64,000 nucleotides of DNA from CALMZY01 sp052033915 (lineage in GTDB: Bacteria; Verrucomicrobiota; Kiritimatiellia; CAIQIC01; JAGNIJ01). The translations under genes and the position numbers were made by a program. Positions 1 through 7,808 of the stretch are shown here, piece after piece; position 1 is the stretch's first letter, and every line of letters begins with the position of its first letter. The DNA lies in assembly GCA_052033915.1 (NCBI GenBank), contig JBPOJF010000005.1, positions 33,343 through 97,342 on the forward strand, read 5' to 3'. The notes below the pieces were generated by a model. That model made no database searches, was not told the origin of the DNA, and was given only the letters and a program-made list of their open reading frames with translations.

Positions 1-53
1 GGCTTTCTTGTGGCACAATCGCCGTACCCATTTTCAAGAGAATCGAGGCGACC

Positions 54-2159
54 ATGACGGACAAAGAGAAGAACGGCAAGGCGGCGAAGGCCCCGACGGT
101 TGACGACATCCTACGGGGAAGCGCGCACGCCCTGACAGTCTTCAAGCCCGGCGCGGCGGACGCCCTCGAAATCTACCTGAAGCGGGGCAAGCCCTACCTG
201 AAATGCTTCGCTACCGGAACCGAACGCCCGGCCAAGCCTGAAGAGATTGTCCGGCAACTCTACGTCCGAATGCTCATGAAGGACTACGGCTATCCGGCGG
301 AACGTATCGCCCTGGAACGCCCCGTTCAATTCGGCTCCGCCGTCCACGAGAAGGCGGCGGACATTTTCGTCTGCGACAAGGACGATCCGAAGACGGCCTT
401 GATCATCGTGGAATGCAAGAAACCGAAGCGCGCGGACGGCCTGGAACAACTGAAGAGCTACTGCCACGCCGAAGGCGCGCCGATTGGCGTATGGACGAAC
501 GGCGGCGAGACGATCATCCTTCACCGGCAAGACCCGAACTTCTTCCGCAACCTGACCGACATCCCGAAGGCTTCACAGACCCTTTCCGAAGTCTTGGCCG
601 AACGCTGGACCCTTGCCGACCTTGCCGAGCATAACGTCCTGGTCAAAGAGCAAACGACCCTGAAAAAGATCATCCTGGACATGGAGAACCTTGTCCTTGC
701 GAACGCTGGCGTTGACGCCTTCGAGGAAGTCTTCAAGCTCATCTATGCCAAACTCTACGACGAAGCCAACGCCGCCCAGGGGGGCAAGCAGACCCGCTAC
801 CTTCAATTCCGGGTCGGCGGCGCGACGCCGCGCGAGTTCAAGGACAAGATCAACCAGCTTTTCGACGCCGCAAAGGGCAAGTGGCCCGGCGTCTTCCTCG
901 AAGGCGAACACATTGACCTGACCCCGGAGCACCTTGTCACCTGCGGCTCTGCCCTCGAAAACGTCAAGCTGTTCAACTCGAATCTCCAAGTTATTGACGA
1001 AGCCTTCGAGTACCTTTCCGTTGAAGTCGGCAAAGGCAAGAAGGGGCAGTATTTCACGCCGCGCCATGACATTGACATGTGCGTCAAGATGCTGAACCCG
1101 ACCCTTGACGAACACGTCATTGACACCGCCGCCGGCTCGTGCGGCTTCACCGTCCACACGATCTTTCACGTCTGGGGCAACGAGTTCACCGCGAACGGCC
1201 CGGCCCCGTGGCAAGCTGAATACGCCCGCGAACGGGTCTTCGCCATAGACTTCGACCCCCGTTCGATCAAGATTGCCAAGGCCCTGAACCTGATTGCCGG
1301 CGACGGCCGCACGAACGTTCACCGCGCCAACACCCTTGACCCGCGAGGCTGGCCGGATGAAGTCAAGGTCGGGCTTCGCCCCCGGCTCGCCCGCTTCCCG
1401 CGCGACGCCGAAAGGGACCGCTGGAACCGGGAAAACTTCCGCTACTTCGGTTTCGACGTGCTGTTGACGAACCCGCCCTTTGCCGGCGACATCAAGGATT
1501 CCCGCATCCTTGCCCAGTACGAACTTGCCAAGAAGCCGAAGGGCGGCAAGTGGCAAACGAAGGTCGGGCGCGACATTCTCTTCATCGAGCGCAACCTTGA
1601 CTTCCTACGCCCCGGCGGACGCATGGCGATTGTGCTTCCCCAGGGGCGTTTCAACAACACGAGCGACAAGCCCATCCGGGATTTCATCGCCCAGCACGCC
1701 CGCATTCTCGCCGTGGTCGGCCTTCACGGGAATACCTTCAAGCCCCACACCGGCACAAAGACCAGCATCCTTTTCTTGCAGAAGTGGAACGAAGACCCGG
1801 ACGCCGGACCGCTCTGTCCGCGCCGCGAAGACTACCCCATCTTCTTTGCCACGAGCCAGGCCGGCGGCAAGGACACGTCCGGCGAATACGTGTACCTGTC
1901 AGACGACAAAGGCCGGAGGCTCTACGATCTTCACGCCCACCCGATGGTTGACCATGACCTTTTCAACCTTCGCGCCGCCCTTGCCGACCAACGCGACCAG
2001 CGTTTGAACGCCGCCCGAACGGACAAGGAACGCGCCGCGATCCGCGCCGCCTACGAAGCGAAGATTCCCTTTGTCCCCGACCGCCCAGGCATTGCCGACG
2101 CATTCCGCGAGTGGGGACGCAAACAAGGCTTCACGTTCTGCAAAGAGGATGCCGAATAA
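54..2159 (+). CDS. Restriction-modification fusion: HsdR_N-type nuclease domain + N6-adenine DNA methylase (M/RM subunit)
   Basis: Predicted 701-residue protein that would methylate adenine and probably also cut DNA. The N-terminal third (about 1-190) resembles the nuclease domain of type I R subunits, with a PD-(D/E)xK arrangement at D103 and E120-C-K122. The rest is an HsdM-like methylase with SAM motif I (DTAAGSCGF, 357-365) and catalytic NPPF (473-476). There is no helicase/translocase domain, so this is closer to BcgI-like type IIB/IIG RM subunits than to classical HsdR. The start ATG follows a GAGG at suitable spacing. The stop overlaps the ATG of the S subunit by one base (TAATG). Both catalytic motifs are visible; the combined activity is inferred. 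Confidence 0.88.
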   Translation: MTDKEKNGKAAKAPTVDDILRGSAHALTVFKPGAADALEIYLKRGKPYLKCFATGTERPAKPEEIVRQLYVRMLMKDYGYPAERIALERPVQFGSAVHEKAADIFVCDKDDPKTALIIVECKKPKRADGLEQLKSYCHAEGAPIGVWTNGGETIILHRQDPNFFRNLTDIPKASQTLSEVLAERWTLADLAEHNVLVKEQTTLKKIILDMENLVLANAGVDAFEEVFKLIYAKLYDEANAAQGGKQTRYLQFRVGGATPREFKDKINQLFDAAKGKWPGVFLEGEHIDLTPEHLVTCGSALENVKLFNSNLQVIDEAFEYLSVEVGKGKKGQYFTPRHDIDMCVKMLNPTLDEHVIDTAAGSCGFTVHTIFHVWGNEFTANGPAPWQAEYARERVFAIDFDPRSIKIAKALNLIAGDGRTNVHRANTLDPRGWPDEVKVGLRPRLARFPRDAERDRWNRENFRYFGFDVLLTNPPFAGDIKDSRILAQYELAKKPKGGKWQTKVGRDILFIERNLDFLRPGGRMAIVLPQGRFNNTSDKPIRDFIAQHARILAVVGLHGNTFKPHTGTKTSILFLQKWNEDPDAGPLCPRREDYPIFFATSQAGGKDTSGEYVYLSDDKGRRLYDLHAHPMVDHDLFNLRAALADQRDQRLNAARTDKERAAIRAAYEAKIPFVPDRPGIADAFREWGRKQGFTFCKEDAE

Positions 2160-3532
2160 TGGCCGTGTGGAGTCAGATTGCCTATGCCGTGGCGTGTTCA
2201 ACCCAACGCTTCGATTCCGATTACTGGAAGCCGGAGTATGTTGAAAACGAGAACACCCTGAAGGGGATGGACTGCACGACAATCGGCGAAGCCACGCAAT
2301 TCGTCCGCTGCGGGCCGTTCGGCTCAAATCTGCTCTGCGAGAACTATGTCCCGAATGGCGTTCTTGTGCTCCGGCCTTTCAATCTCAAACAGTTGACAGT
2401 GGAACGCGGCAACCTTGCCTACGTCCCGGAAGAAGTCTGCCGCCTTCAGCATCTTGGCTTCTACGAAGAAGGCGACATCATGTTTGCCCGCGTCGGCGAC
2501 GTGCGGGCTGGCGTCCTCCGCGCCTTTCCCGCCAAGGTGACAATCAGTCCGAACGTCATTGCCGCGCGAATGAAAGCCACGGCTCCCGACCCTTACTTCA
2601 CCGCCGCTTTTCTGAACACGCGCTTCGGCCTATCGCAACTGATCCGGGGCATGAAGACCGTTGCGCAACCGACAATCACGGTTGACCTGGTGAAGGCCGT
2701 TCTTGTTCCGAATGCACCTGCCAGCGTGCAACAAGCCGTCCGCGCCCTTGTCCAATCAGCCTTTGAGAAAGAGGAAATTGGCCTTTCGGCCCTTGCCGAC
2801 GCCGAAGCGATCCTGACCGCCGCCCTTGGCCTTGACCGCGTGGACTTGACCCCGCGCCTGTTCTACGAAGACACCTACGCCCACGCCGCCGACGCCGCCC
2901 GCTTCGATCCCGAATACTACCAGCCCGCGAAGTGGAACGTCTTGCGGGCGCTTGCGACCATGCCCGGCAAGCCACTTGAAGAACACTTCCGCCCGGTCAA
3001 GAAGTTGTGGCAACCGACGGACCAACCGGCTTCGGCGACCGTGCGCAACTACGACTTGACCGACGCCTTGACGCCATTCCTTGACGATACGACCCCGACC
3101 GCGACGGCGGGTGAAATCAAGAGCACCAAGAAGCGCTTTGAACCGGGCGACCTGGTTGTTTCCCGCCTTCGCTCGTATCTGAAAGAGATTGCGGTTGTTC
3201 TGCCATCGGTCGGCGCGCCGCTGGTCGGCTCTACCGAGTTCATTGTCTTGCGTTCGCGGAAGACCGGGCTTTCTGCCGAAGCCCTGCTTGCCTTCCTTCG
3301 TTCAACGCCCATTCAAACGGTGTTGAAATGGTGTCAGGACGGCTCGAATCATCCCCGCTTTGCCGAAAAGGAACTGTTGCGCCTGCCCGTGCCCGATGCC
3401 GTCCTGAAGGTTCAGGACAAAATTGCATCGAAGATCAAAGAGGCCATTGCCGCCCGGCAAGAGTCCCGCCGCCTACTGGACGAAGCCAAGCGCACCGTTG
3501 AAGCGGCGATCCTGAAAGGGGGAAAGGCATGA
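2159..3532 (+). CDS. hsdS: Type I-like specificity subunit (HsdS family)
   Basis: 457-residue DNA-recognition subunit expected to guide the upstream fusion enzyme. It has the usual two-half organisation: a first target-recognition domain (about 35-190, with FVRCGPFGS and an ISPNVIAAR-like segment), a helical spacer, a second half (about 240-430, with FEPGDLVVSRLRSYLKE and LVGSTEFIVLR), and a C-terminal helix. An in-frame longer start upstream exists, but the ATG at 2159 overlaps the previous stop by one base and gives the family-like N terminus. The stop overlaps the next gene's ATG (ATGA). The target sequence cannot be read from the protein. Confidence 0.86.
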   Translation: MAVWSQIAYAVACSTQRFDSDYWKPEYVENENTLKGMDCTTIGEATQFVRCGPFGSNLLCENYVPNGVLVLRPFNLKQLTVERGNLAYVPEEVCRLQHLGFYEEGDIMFARVGDVRAGVLRAFPAKVTISPNVIAARMKATAPDPYFTAAFLNTRFGLSQLIRGMKTVAQPTITVDLVKAVLVPNAPASVQQAVRALVQSAFEKEEIGLSALADAEAILTAALGLDRVDLTPRLFYEDTYAHAADAARFDPEYYQPAKWNVLRALATMPGKPLEEHFRPVKKLWQPTDQPASATVRNYDLTDALTPFLDDTTPTATAGEIKSTKKRFEPGDLVVSRLRSYLKEIAVVLPSVGAPLVGSTEFIVLRSRKTGLSAEALLAFLRSTPIQTVLKWCQDGSNHPRFAEKELLRLPVPDAVLKVQDKIASKIKEAIAARQESRRLLDEAKRTVEAAILKGGKA

Positions 3533-4422
3533 CGCGGGACTGGGAAGCCCAATTCCGGGACTGGGCAAAGCCACCGGGCAAGACCGAACAGGAACGTTGC
3601 GACAATGCGGCTTCCGCCATTCGGAACGCAATCAAGGCCAGTGACAAACTCCGCGCCCGTGGGGTTTCCGTTTTCGCCCAAGGCTCCTACCGGAACAACA
3701 CGAACGTTCGCCAGGATAGCGACGTTGACATCGGCATCCTTTGCACGGACACATTCTTCTTCGACTTGCCGGAAGGCGCGACACGCGAGACGTTCCGAAT
3801 CGGGCCGGCGACCTACGGCTATGCCCAGTACAAGAACGAAGTCGAAGAGGCGCTTGTGAGCTACTTCGGCCGCTCTGCCGTCACGAGAGGGAACAAGGCA
3901 TTCGATGTTCACGAAACGAGCTACCACGTTGAAGCGGACGTTGCGGCGTTCTTCGAGCACCGGCGCTACAGCGCCGACGGCCGGTTTCTGGAAGGTGTCG
4001 AGCTTCGGACGGACCGGGAAGACAAACGGATTATCAACTGGCCGGAACAACACTACGCCAACGGATGCAGGAAGAACAACGACACCGGCACCCGGTTCAA
4101 GTCCATTGTCCGCGTGCTGAAAGCCCTCGCCAACGAGATGACGGAACGCCGTGTCAGCGGTGGCGACATTCCCGGCTTTCTGATTGAATGCCTTGTCTGG
4201 AATGTCCCCGATCCCCAGTTTCAGAACAGCACCTACACCGCCGACGTGAAGGCGGCGCTTGTCCACATCTACGAGCACACGAAGGCGGAGGCCACCTGCA
4301 AGGATTGGCGCGAAGTCAGCGGGTTGAAGTGGCTTTTCTACGGCCAGAAATGGACCTACCAGCAAGCGAATGCGTTTACCGTTGCCGCCTGGAACTACGC
4401 CAGTCTCGGGAGGCAGACATGA
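3529..4422 (+). CDS. CD-NTase (CBASS cyclic oligonucleotide synthase)
   Basis: 297-residue nucleotidyltransferase of the CD-NTase family, expected to make a cyclic di- or oligonucleotide alarm signal on phage infection. The core reads GS (G52-S53), then DSDVD (D65, D67) and a third acid in VEADV (D137), the GSx(n)DxD...D triad of Pol-beta-type transferases. The following gene is a Cap15-type effector, which supports CBASS rather than tRNA or antibiotic nucleotidylation. No HORMA/TRIP13 or E1/E2/JAB genes are present, so this is a minimal (type I) layout. The start overlaps the S-subunit stop by 4 bases; the stop overlaps the effector start by 4 bases. Clade and nucleotide product are not determinable here. 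Confidence 0.85.
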   Translation: MTRDWEAQFRDWAKPPGKTEQERCDNAASAIRNAIKASDKLRARGVSVFAQGSYRNNTNVRQDSDVDIGILCTDTFFFDLPEGATRETFRIGPATYGYAQYKNEVEEALVSYFGRSAVTRGNKAFDVHETSYHVEADVAAFFEHRRYSADGRFLEGVELRTDREDKRIINWPEQHYANGCRKNNDTGTRFKSIVRVLKALANEMTERRVSGGDIPGFLIECLVWNVPDPQFQNSTYTADVKAALVHIYEHTKAEATCKDWREVSGLKWLFYGQKWTYQQANAFTVAAWNYASLGRQT

Positions 4423-5078
4423 AGAATGTGAACTTGAAGCCCTTCCTCTTCATCCTGCTGGCGTTCTCCGGCTTGGTCTGGTTCGGCATCGCCACGGCCA
4501 GCGGCTTGAACATGCAGAGCTTCTTCGATTTCATGCGCCCGATCCCGAAAGTTGTCACCGCCGACTTGATCCTTGTTGCCGTCTTCATGAAGTGGCTCTG
4601 GCGCTGGAAGCATTTTCAAGGCTGGCTTGTGCCCTTCCCGGACTTGAACGGCACTTGGCAAGGCGAGATTCAAACGAACTGGAAGGACGCCGAAGGCAAG
4701 ACGCCCGGCCCTATCCCCACCATGTTGACGATCAAACAGACCTTCGGGCGAATGAGTTGCGTCATGCGCACCGGCGAAATGGAAAGCCACAGTTACCTTG
4801 AAGGCTTCTGCATAGACAAGGAAGCCCAGGTCCGGCGGCTCTGCTACTCGTACACGAGCAAGCCGAAGTCCGCGTTACGAAGCCGAAGCACTCCCCATGA
4901 CGGCACCATGCTTTTCAACATCATCGGGAACCCTGCCCGCAAACTTGAAGGCGAATACTGGACCCAGCGGCAGACAACCGGAACCGTGACGCTGACTTTC
5001 CGGGCGAAGGAACTTCTTGAAGAACTCCCCGCCGACCTTCCCGCACATCCGTTGAGCACACCGACCGCGAACGGTTGA
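4419..5078 (+). CDS. Cap15-like CBASS membrane effector (2TM + beta-barrel, S-2TMbeta)
   Basis: 219-residue membrane protein. Two hydrophobic segments (about 9-28 and 45-61) are followed by a beta-rich domain starting DLNGTWQGEI (75-84), the Gly-Trp opening of S-2TMbeta/Cap15 domains. Known Cap15 proteins bind a cyclic nucleotide in the barrel, oligomerise and disrupt the inner membrane to abort infection. Here the effector is coupled to the CD-NTase by an ATGA overlap; a longer in-frame ORF beginning at 4188 lies inside the CD-NTase gene and is rejected. Assignment rests on architecture, the GTWQGEI signature and the neighbour. Confidence 0.82.
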   Translation: MKNVNLKPFLFILLAFSGLVWFGIATASGLNMQSFFDFMRPIPKVVTADLILVAVFMKWLWRWKHFQGWLVPFPDLNGTWQGEIQTNWKDAEGKTPGPIPTMLTIKQTFGRMSCVMRTGEMESHSYLEGFCIDKEAQVRRLCYSYTSKPKSALRSRSTPHDGTMLFNIIGNPARKLEGEYWTQRQTTGTVTLTFRAKELLEELPADLPAHPLSTPTANG

Positions 5079-5999
5079 CGGCGATCCCCGGCCGCCTACC
5101 GGCGGCCTTGCGCGCTTGCCCGTGCCCTGGCCCGTCACGGCGGCTGCTTACGCACCCGCCGCGCCAGTCCGCCCCCACCTACGCGCGCCGACGCTGGCGC
5201 GGCGGCGCTCCGGCGGGGGGCGCTGTCCGCTCCGGGGCTGTACACGCGCCGTGCTTGCCCTTCGGGCGGCACGTCGCGCGCCAGCCCCTGCGCTTATGCG
5301 GTGCGCCGCCGGATTGCGTGGAAGATGACGGCAAAGGCCATCGGCGACGGCGCGTCATACTCCCGCCCCGGCTGGTTGCTCGTGTGTTGTTTTCTCCGCG
5401 CCTACGGCGACTCCGAAAAACGCCACACCAGCACCAGTCCCCCGATATGGCCGCCCCGCACATCGCCGGGCGTGTCCGGCTACGCCGTCCATCCCGGCCA
5501 TGTGCTATCCGGCGGCCAGCAGACGCGCTCCGCGCGATTGTGCCCCCAAGCCCCCGAAGCGGGGGATGTAGACGCGGCGGGCGGCTCCGGCAACGCCGTT
5601 TCCCCCTTCAGTTTTCCCCCTTTGGAAACCCCCTTTCCTGATTCCCCCTTTCAAAGCGGATCACGCTAAAGGGGGAAAACCGCAGGGGGACACGGCGCGG
5701 CTTCTTTCACGTTCAGACAAGCGCCGCCCTACGGGTTGCCGGATGCCACTCCGCCGCTTTGCCCCCCTTGCGCCGACGGCCCCCGCCGGGCCGGGCGCGT
5801 TGGTCGGGCTGTCGCGCGGCTCCGGCTGTCGCCACCGCGCCAGCCCTCCAAGGACGGCGCTTTCGCGCCACTCGCTTCGGTTGTGTCCGCTCCGGGTGGC
5901 ACCCGTCGCGCCAGTCCACCGAAGCGGCAGACTGTCACGCCGGTTGCTGGCCGTCCGCGTCCGTGCCGCCTACGCCTACGGCTCCGGCGGATGCGGTAG

Positions 6000-6050
6000 A
6001 CATTCGTTTCCGAAGCCCGGTATATGGTGGGGGCTTCGGAAAACGAATGT
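6000..6050. repeat. Long inverted repeat (about 20-nt arms, 12-nt loop)
   Basis: Left arm 6000-6018 and right arm 6031-6050 are complementary apart from one bulged T; the loop is GGTATATGGTGG. No T-run follows on either strand, so this is not an obvious intrinsic terminator. It could be a recombination or IS-end remnant, or a structured RNA. Confidence 0.7.
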
Positions 6051-6082
6051 CATTCAGAGGCAGGGAAGGCACACGCCCGTCT

Positions 6083-6161
6083 TTTTCCAATGTTTGGAAA
6101 ATCGGCGTGAAAAAGTTCCAATGCTTGGAAAGAACTGCTTGGAAAGTTCCAAGCCGTGGAA
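6083..6161. repeat. Cluster of TTCCAA-N3-TTGGAA palindromes
   Basis: Three copies: 6083-6101 (TTTTCCAA-TGT-TTGGAAAA, perfect 8-bp arms), 6116-6130 (TTCCAA-TGC-TTGGAA) and 6147-6161 (TTCCAA-GCC-GTGGAA). An additional TTGGAA-AG-TTCCAA lies at 6139-6152. The same motif recurs at 37346-37364 and 37377-37394 inside the AddA-like gene. Confidence 0.75.
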
Positions 6162-6409
6162 ACGACCGCCCAGGATGCCCCACGTTTGGCGATCACGAGG
6201 CGGCGCGGGTCTTTCTGCTCCCCCCCCCCCCCTTGAACGCGCCTTGAACAGCCCCGGCAACGCCGTTGCAGACGGCTTGCCGACTGCCCGCAAAAAACCG
6301 GCGGCGGCCCGGCGCGGGGGAGCGCGAAAGGGGGCAACCGGCGATAGGGCGGATTATGCCGAATTACCCAGAAATAGCCGGAAGGAAAACGAACATGCGG
6401 CACTTATGA

Positions 6410-6447
6410 AACATCGGCACACGGCGGCGCACTTCGCCGCCGATGTT
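6410..6447 (-). terminator. Stem-loop downstream of ssrA, possible terminator
   Basis: Core stem CGGCGGCG (6422-6429) / CGCCGCCG (6435-6442) with a 5-nt loop, extended by AACATC/GATGTT at the outside. It lies about 57 nt beyond the 3' end of ssrA. There is no U-run, so the terminator role is tentative. Confidence 0.35.
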
Positions 6448-6503
6448 GTAAGCCGTGTTGTAAACCGGCCTTTCAATATTTCGTAAAACGTTGCTGTTCA
6501 ATA

Positions 6504-6857
6504 TGGTGGAGGCGGGGGGAATTGAACCCCCGTCCGTATAAGAGTCACTTCAATTTCTACGCGCGTGTTTCGTCTTTGAATCTCATCCCGCAAACTGCCG
6601 GCGAACAGGCCATTCGCGGGACCAGCGGCCACGAAAAAGTTTCGCCCCGCCGCGCGGCCACCCCGCGACGGAACTACCCTGCTGTCTACGCCTCAACCGC
6701 TTAGCAGGTGTCTGCGGCGAGACGTCACGGCATTAAGCCGCGAGGGCCAAGTCTGAGTTGGCTTTTGTGTTTGTTTCCCGGGTTATTAACGAGGCCAACC
6801 GGGGTCCTCGGCGCGCCACTGAAGCTCCAACCTACACGTCGAAACCAGTGCGCCCCC
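6504..6857 (-). ncRNA. ssrA: tmRNA (transfer-messenger RNA)
   Basis: Rescues stalled ribosomes by acting as alanyl-tRNA and then as a short mRNA. The 3' end carries an encoded CCA, a T-arm loop (GGGGG-TTCAATT-CCCCC) and an acceptor strand CGCCTCC pairing with the 5' GGGGGCG at 6851-6857 (one G-U pair). The 5' domain contains the typical GGTTTCGACG. The tag reading frame ends GCG GCT TAA and gives ETNTKANSDLALAA, with the usual ALAA proteolysis tail; the exact resume codon is uncertain. The length of 354 nt is typical. The defence operon lies just beyond its 3' end. Confidence 0.95.
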
Positions 6858-6916
6858 ACAAAGCAGATGTCAGAGATCAGCAACCGATATCAGTATCGGC
6901 CATCCGGCAGCGAGTA

Positions 6917-7222
6917 TCAAGTGCCGCATGGCTTCGGATAGAGGCGGTTGTACGCCACCCCCCGGCGCGTCTCGGCCATGATGGGATCGGCCACCTTGCG
7001 CCAGGCCAGGTAATGGGTGGTTTTCTTGTGCGCGGCGACATCGTCCTGGGTCTTGAACGCCTCGTAGAAGACAAACGAGCACGGGTCCTCGACGGACTGG
7101 CATATCTCGAAGAATATGTTGCCCGGCTCCTTGATGGCGCCCTCGTGGTTCTTCCTCGTAGCCTCGATGAACTCCTCCACGTGTCCCGGCTTCACCTTCA
7201 CGTACACCAGAGTAACCTGCAT
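6917..7222 (-). CDS. LsrG-like antibiotic biosynthesis monooxygenase (ABM) family protein
   Basis: 101-residue ferredoxin-like-fold protein. The pattern TLVYVKVKPGHVEEFIEATRKNH, IKEPGN, FYEAF and HKKTTHY follows LsrG, the enzyme that processes phospho-AI-2 in enterics, closely. No other lsr gene is nearby, so AI-2 processing is only a possibility; quinol or hydroxyketone oxidation by ABM relatives is equally possible. The start ATG at 7222 has AAGGAGA at good spacing; the longer in-frame ORF (to 7387) lacks such a site. Confidence 0.75.
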   Translation of the reverse strand: MQVTLVYVKVKPGHVEEFIEATRKNHEGAIKEPGNIFFEICQSVEDPCSFVFYEAFKTQDDVAAHKKTTHYLAWRKVADPIMAETRRGVAYNRLYPKPCGT

Positions 7223-7418
7223 GTCCGTCTCTCCTTGCGCGTTTGACCGTCCGCCCAGACCGCCTTCAGCATAAGTTCGAGTTCGATTGTACATCCGCGA
7301 CAGCGCTTTTTCACCCACAAAGTCACCATATTCCGCCTTCAGATTCTCGGGCACGCCTGCGACAAAACCCCTCCACTCATCCCGCACCCACCGATAGCGA
7401 GACAGAGGAATTACATCT

Positions 7419-7592
7419 TCAGCGGTTCCAACTCTTCATCCCGCCGCCCCTCCCGGCTTTGATTCTCTTCCGTTGGAGCAGGCGCCTGCGCAGCAGGTAG
7501 ATTCCAAGAAACACAAGCCCCACGACGAGCATGGGCGCCAGATCGTTCCCGTTCGTCGTCCTGCAAAAGAATGTCAGGGGAGCATTTGTCAT
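7419..7592 (-). CDS. Small hypothetical single-TM protein
   Basis: Possible 57-residue protein with one hydrophobic segment (LAPMLVVGLVFLGIYLL, about 18-34) followed at once by RRRLLQRKR, giving N-out/C-in positive-inside topology. The hydrophobic-then-Arg layout resembles the tail of a surface protein, so it may be the end of a decayed larger gene; a stop codon lies four to ten codons upstream in frame. No good ribosome binding site is visible and no family is recognised. Confidence 0.3.
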   Translation of the reverse strand: MTNAPLTFFCRTTNGNDLAPMLVVGLVFLGIYLLRRRLLQRKRIKAGRGGGMKSWNR

Positions 7593-7610
7593 TTCAGAAG
7601 CTTCTTGATG

Positions 7611-7784
7611 GCGACTCTACAGCCGTGCTTTTCTCGCCCGGGACGGGCGACCCTACAGCCGTGTAGTGTCCGCTGTCCTCAGCGGAAGATATTCTCGCCC
7701 GAGGACGGGCGACCCTACAGCCGTGTAGCGTCCGCTGTCCTCAGCGGAAGATATTCTCGCCCGAGGGCGGGCGACTCTACACCC
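7611..7784. repeat. 62-bp tandem repeat, two full copies plus a partial one
   Basis: Units start at 7661 and 7723, with a degenerate partial unit before them. Each unit contains two short hairpins: TCCGCT-GTCCTC-AGCGGA and TCGCCCG-AGGA-CGGGCGA. It sits downstream of the typA stop (minus strand), so it may serve as terminator or mRNA-stabilising structure. Confidence 0.85.
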
Positions 7785-7808
7785 TCAGGCCCTCTGTTTC
7801 ACCTCGGC

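Larger units (their letters stand above)
5079..6503. other. Gene-free GC-rich stretch between CBASS operon and ssrA
   Basis: About 1.4 kb with no convincing gene: the open frames in all six frames are Arg/Pro/Ser-rich and have no recognisable domain. It holds C-tract and G-tract repeats (about 5604-5690), a long hairpin (6000-6050), a cluster of TTCCAA/TTGGAA palindromes (6083-6161), a C11-type run near 6222-6233 and a second hairpin (6410-6447). It is likely decayed island DNA next to an ssrA attachment site. Confidence 0.6.

Noticed and set aside
6083..6161. Palindrome cluster considered as a CRISPR array
   Set aside because: Repeats are only about 15-19 nt, irregularly spaced with no 30-40 nt spacers, and there are no cas genes.
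5743..6486. Open frames of up to 247 codons in the GC-rich region left of ssrA
   Set aside because: Composition is Arg/Pro/Ser-rich, no start signals, no family; the frames run through hairpins and palindromes.
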